Shown here: in pieces, positions 63,020-64,000 of the stretch
How positions within the stretch are numbered: the first letter of the stretch is position 1
Layout: each line of letters begins with the position of its first letter
Source: CANKHA01 sp963750965
Lineage (GTDB): Bacteria; Pseudomonadota; Alphaproteobacteria; Rhizobiales; Xanthobacteraceae
DNA: 64,000 nucleotides
NCBI GenBank assembly: GCA_963750965.1
Contig: CAVVSK010000010.1
Span: forward strand, 1-64,000
Reading direction: 5' to 3'
Position numbers and translations under genes: made by a program
Notes under the pieces: model-generated
The model's input: only the letters and a program-made list of their open reading frames with translations
Database searches by the model: none
Told to the model about the DNA's origin: nothing

Positions 63020-64000
63020 CGCGTATGCCGGATGCGCGGATTGATCATGCCGTAGGTGACGTCGACGAGGAGATTGACCAGCATCACCATGGTTCCGATC
63101 AAAAGCGTGCCACCTTGGAGGACTGGATAGTCACGCCGGCTGATCGCCTCGATCAGCCATTTGCCGACGCCCGGCCAGGAGAAGATGGTTTCCGTGAGGA
63201 TTGCGCCGGTGAACAGCACGCCGACTTGAAGACCGATCACCGTGACGACCGGGATCAGCGCGTTGCGCAGCGCATGCAGCGTGATGATGCGCAACGGCGG
63301 CAGGCCCTTGGCCCTGGCGGTGCGGATATAGTCCTCCCCGAGCACTTCGAGCATCGCCGAGCGCGTCATGCGCGCGATCACCGCCAACGGCACGGTGCCA
63401 AGCACGATCGCCGGCAGGATCAGGTACCACAGGGCCGAACGGAACGCGGCGAAGTCGCCGGCTATCAGCGTGTCGATCAGCAAGAATCCTGTCACCGGCT
63501 GAACGTAATGGACAAACGCAATTCGTCCCGACACCGGCGTCAGACCGAGCTGCACGGAGAACAAAAGGATCAGCAACAATCCCCACCAGAAAATCGGCAT
63601 CGAATAGCCGGTAAGCGAAACCGCCATGACGCCGTGGTCGAAGATCGAATTCCGTTTGATGGCGGCGAGCATTCCCGCGGGCAGGCCGAGGATCAGCGAG
63701 AACAGCATCGCCGCGGTGGCGAGCTCGATGGTTGCGGGAAACAGCGTCTTGAATTCGGCGATCACCGGCGCCCGAGTCACGATCGATTTGCCGAGATCAC
63801 CCTGCAACACGCGGCCGAGATAGTAGCCATATTGCACGTACAGCGGCTGATCGAGGCCAAACTCCTTCAACAGCTTGGCGTGATAGACAGGATCGATGCC
63901 GCGCTCGCCCGCCATCGTCTCGATCGGATCGCCGGGCACGAGACGGATCAGGAAGAACGCAACCAGCGTGATTCCGATAAAGGTCGGAATGATAAGACTG
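63016..64000 (-). CDS. dppB: Dipeptide/oligopeptide ABC transporter permease DppB (partial, N terminus beyond the right edge)
   Basis: The frame is open to the window edge. The first visible residues, SLIIPTFIGITLVAFFLI then RLVPGDPIE, are the first membrane helix and the conserved loop of DppB/OppB, so only about 10-15 residues are missing. Further core segments are YVQYGYYLGRVLQGDLGKSI, EYIRTARAKG-type EAA loop (DYIRTARAKGLPPLRIITLH), and FTGAILTETIFSWPGVGKW. The substrate-binding protein gene is not in the window and presumably lies to the right. Confidence 0.92.
   Translation of the reverse strand, partial: SLIIPTFIGITLVAFFLIRLVPGDPIETMAGERGIDPVYHAKLLKEFGLDQPLYVQYGYYLGRVLQGDLGKSIVTRAPVIAEFKTLFPATIELATAAMLFSLILGLPAGMLAAIKRNSIFDHGVMAVSLTGYSMPIFWWGLLLILLFSVQLGLTPVSGRIAFVHYVQPVTGFLLIDTLIAGDFAAFRSALWYLILPAIVLGTVPLAVIARMTRSAMLEVLGEDYIRTARAKGLPPLRIITLHALRNALIPVVTVIGLQVGVLFTGAILTETIFSWPGVGKWLIEAISRRDYPVLQGGTLLIGTMVMLVNLLVDVTYGMINPRIRHTR

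Noticed and set aside
1..64000. Search for CRISPR arrays, insertion sequences, integrases, tRNA genes and attachment sites that would mark the catabolic island as mobile
   Set aside because: None seen. The island may still have been acquired horizontally, but the window holds no direct mobility signature.

Overview
The window looks like chromosomal DNA of an alphaproteobacterium, most likely Hyphomicrobiales (a Bradyrhizobium/Xanthobacteraceae-type relative). This is inferred from the high G+C, a catabolic inventory rich in binding proteins, and housekeeping genes typical of that group (EttA, class 2 PyrD, UdgX, poxvirus-type topoisomerase IB, MltB-type transglycosylase, YkuD L,D-transpeptidase). 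I see no tRNA, rRNA, CRISPR array or insertion sequence.

Region 1 (1-1185) is the 5' part of a GspE/PilB-type secretion ATPase that runs off the left edge. Region 2 (about 1.4-36.0 kb) is a very large catabolic island, almost entirely on the minus strand and broken only by one plus-strand MFS exporter gene (26239-27513). Read in the direction of transcription (right to left) it holds: a gentisate-dioxygenase-like bicupin and a Rieske ferredoxin; an amidohydrolase; a small cupin, a bacterial Cdc48/p97-type double AAA ATPase and a second small cupin, overlapping by 8 bp at each junction; a UbiD decarboxylase; a DapA/NahE-type lyase; then, past the MFS gene, an RraA-family protein, a bicupin, a phthalate-dioxygenase-like Rieske oxygenase, a Gfo/Idh/MocA dehydrogenase, a class II aldolase, a bicupin and a LigJ-like amidohydrolase. 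It ends with one ABC transporter core (ATPase plus fused double permease) followed by ten tandem AfuA/FbpA-like periplasmic binding proteins and three binding-protein-fold proteins without signal peptides.

The enzyme set resembles a phthalate-type upper pathway (Rieske dioxygenase, Gfo/Idh/MocA dehydrogenase, decarboxylase) joined to enzymes related to the protocatechuate 4,5-cleavage lower pathway (LigJ-like hydratase, RraA/LigK-like aldolase). I infer catabolism of an aromatic or other cyclic (poly)carboxylate, but the sequence does not identify the substrate. A MarR regulator gene at the right end (36198) faces a perfect 8-bp inverted repeat in the divergent promoter region and is the only obvious regulator.

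Region 3 (36.7-44.3 kb) continues the theme with a methyltransferase, a third long bicupin, a decayed binding-protein remnant, three Bug/TctC-type binding proteins without TctA/TctB partners, and a thiamine-diphosphate enzyme. Region 4 (44.3-60 kb) is mainly core genome: idi, a methyltransferase, pyrD, a TIGR02444 gene, ubiX (the prenyl-FMN source for UbiD), an L,D-transpeptidase, topoisomerase IB, udgX, a 2-hydroxyacid dehydrogenase, a GT4 glycosyltransferase, an amylo-1,6-glucosidase, ettA, yqhA and a lytic transglycosylase. Region 5 (60.1-64 kb) is a dipeptide/oligopeptide ABC operon (dppF, D, C, B) leaving the right edge.

Five genes (near 11038, 35060, 37770, 47505 and 59893) appear to carry a single extra base that breaks an otherwise complete frame. 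All have the same sign, so assembly or base-calling error must be considered beside genuine decay.
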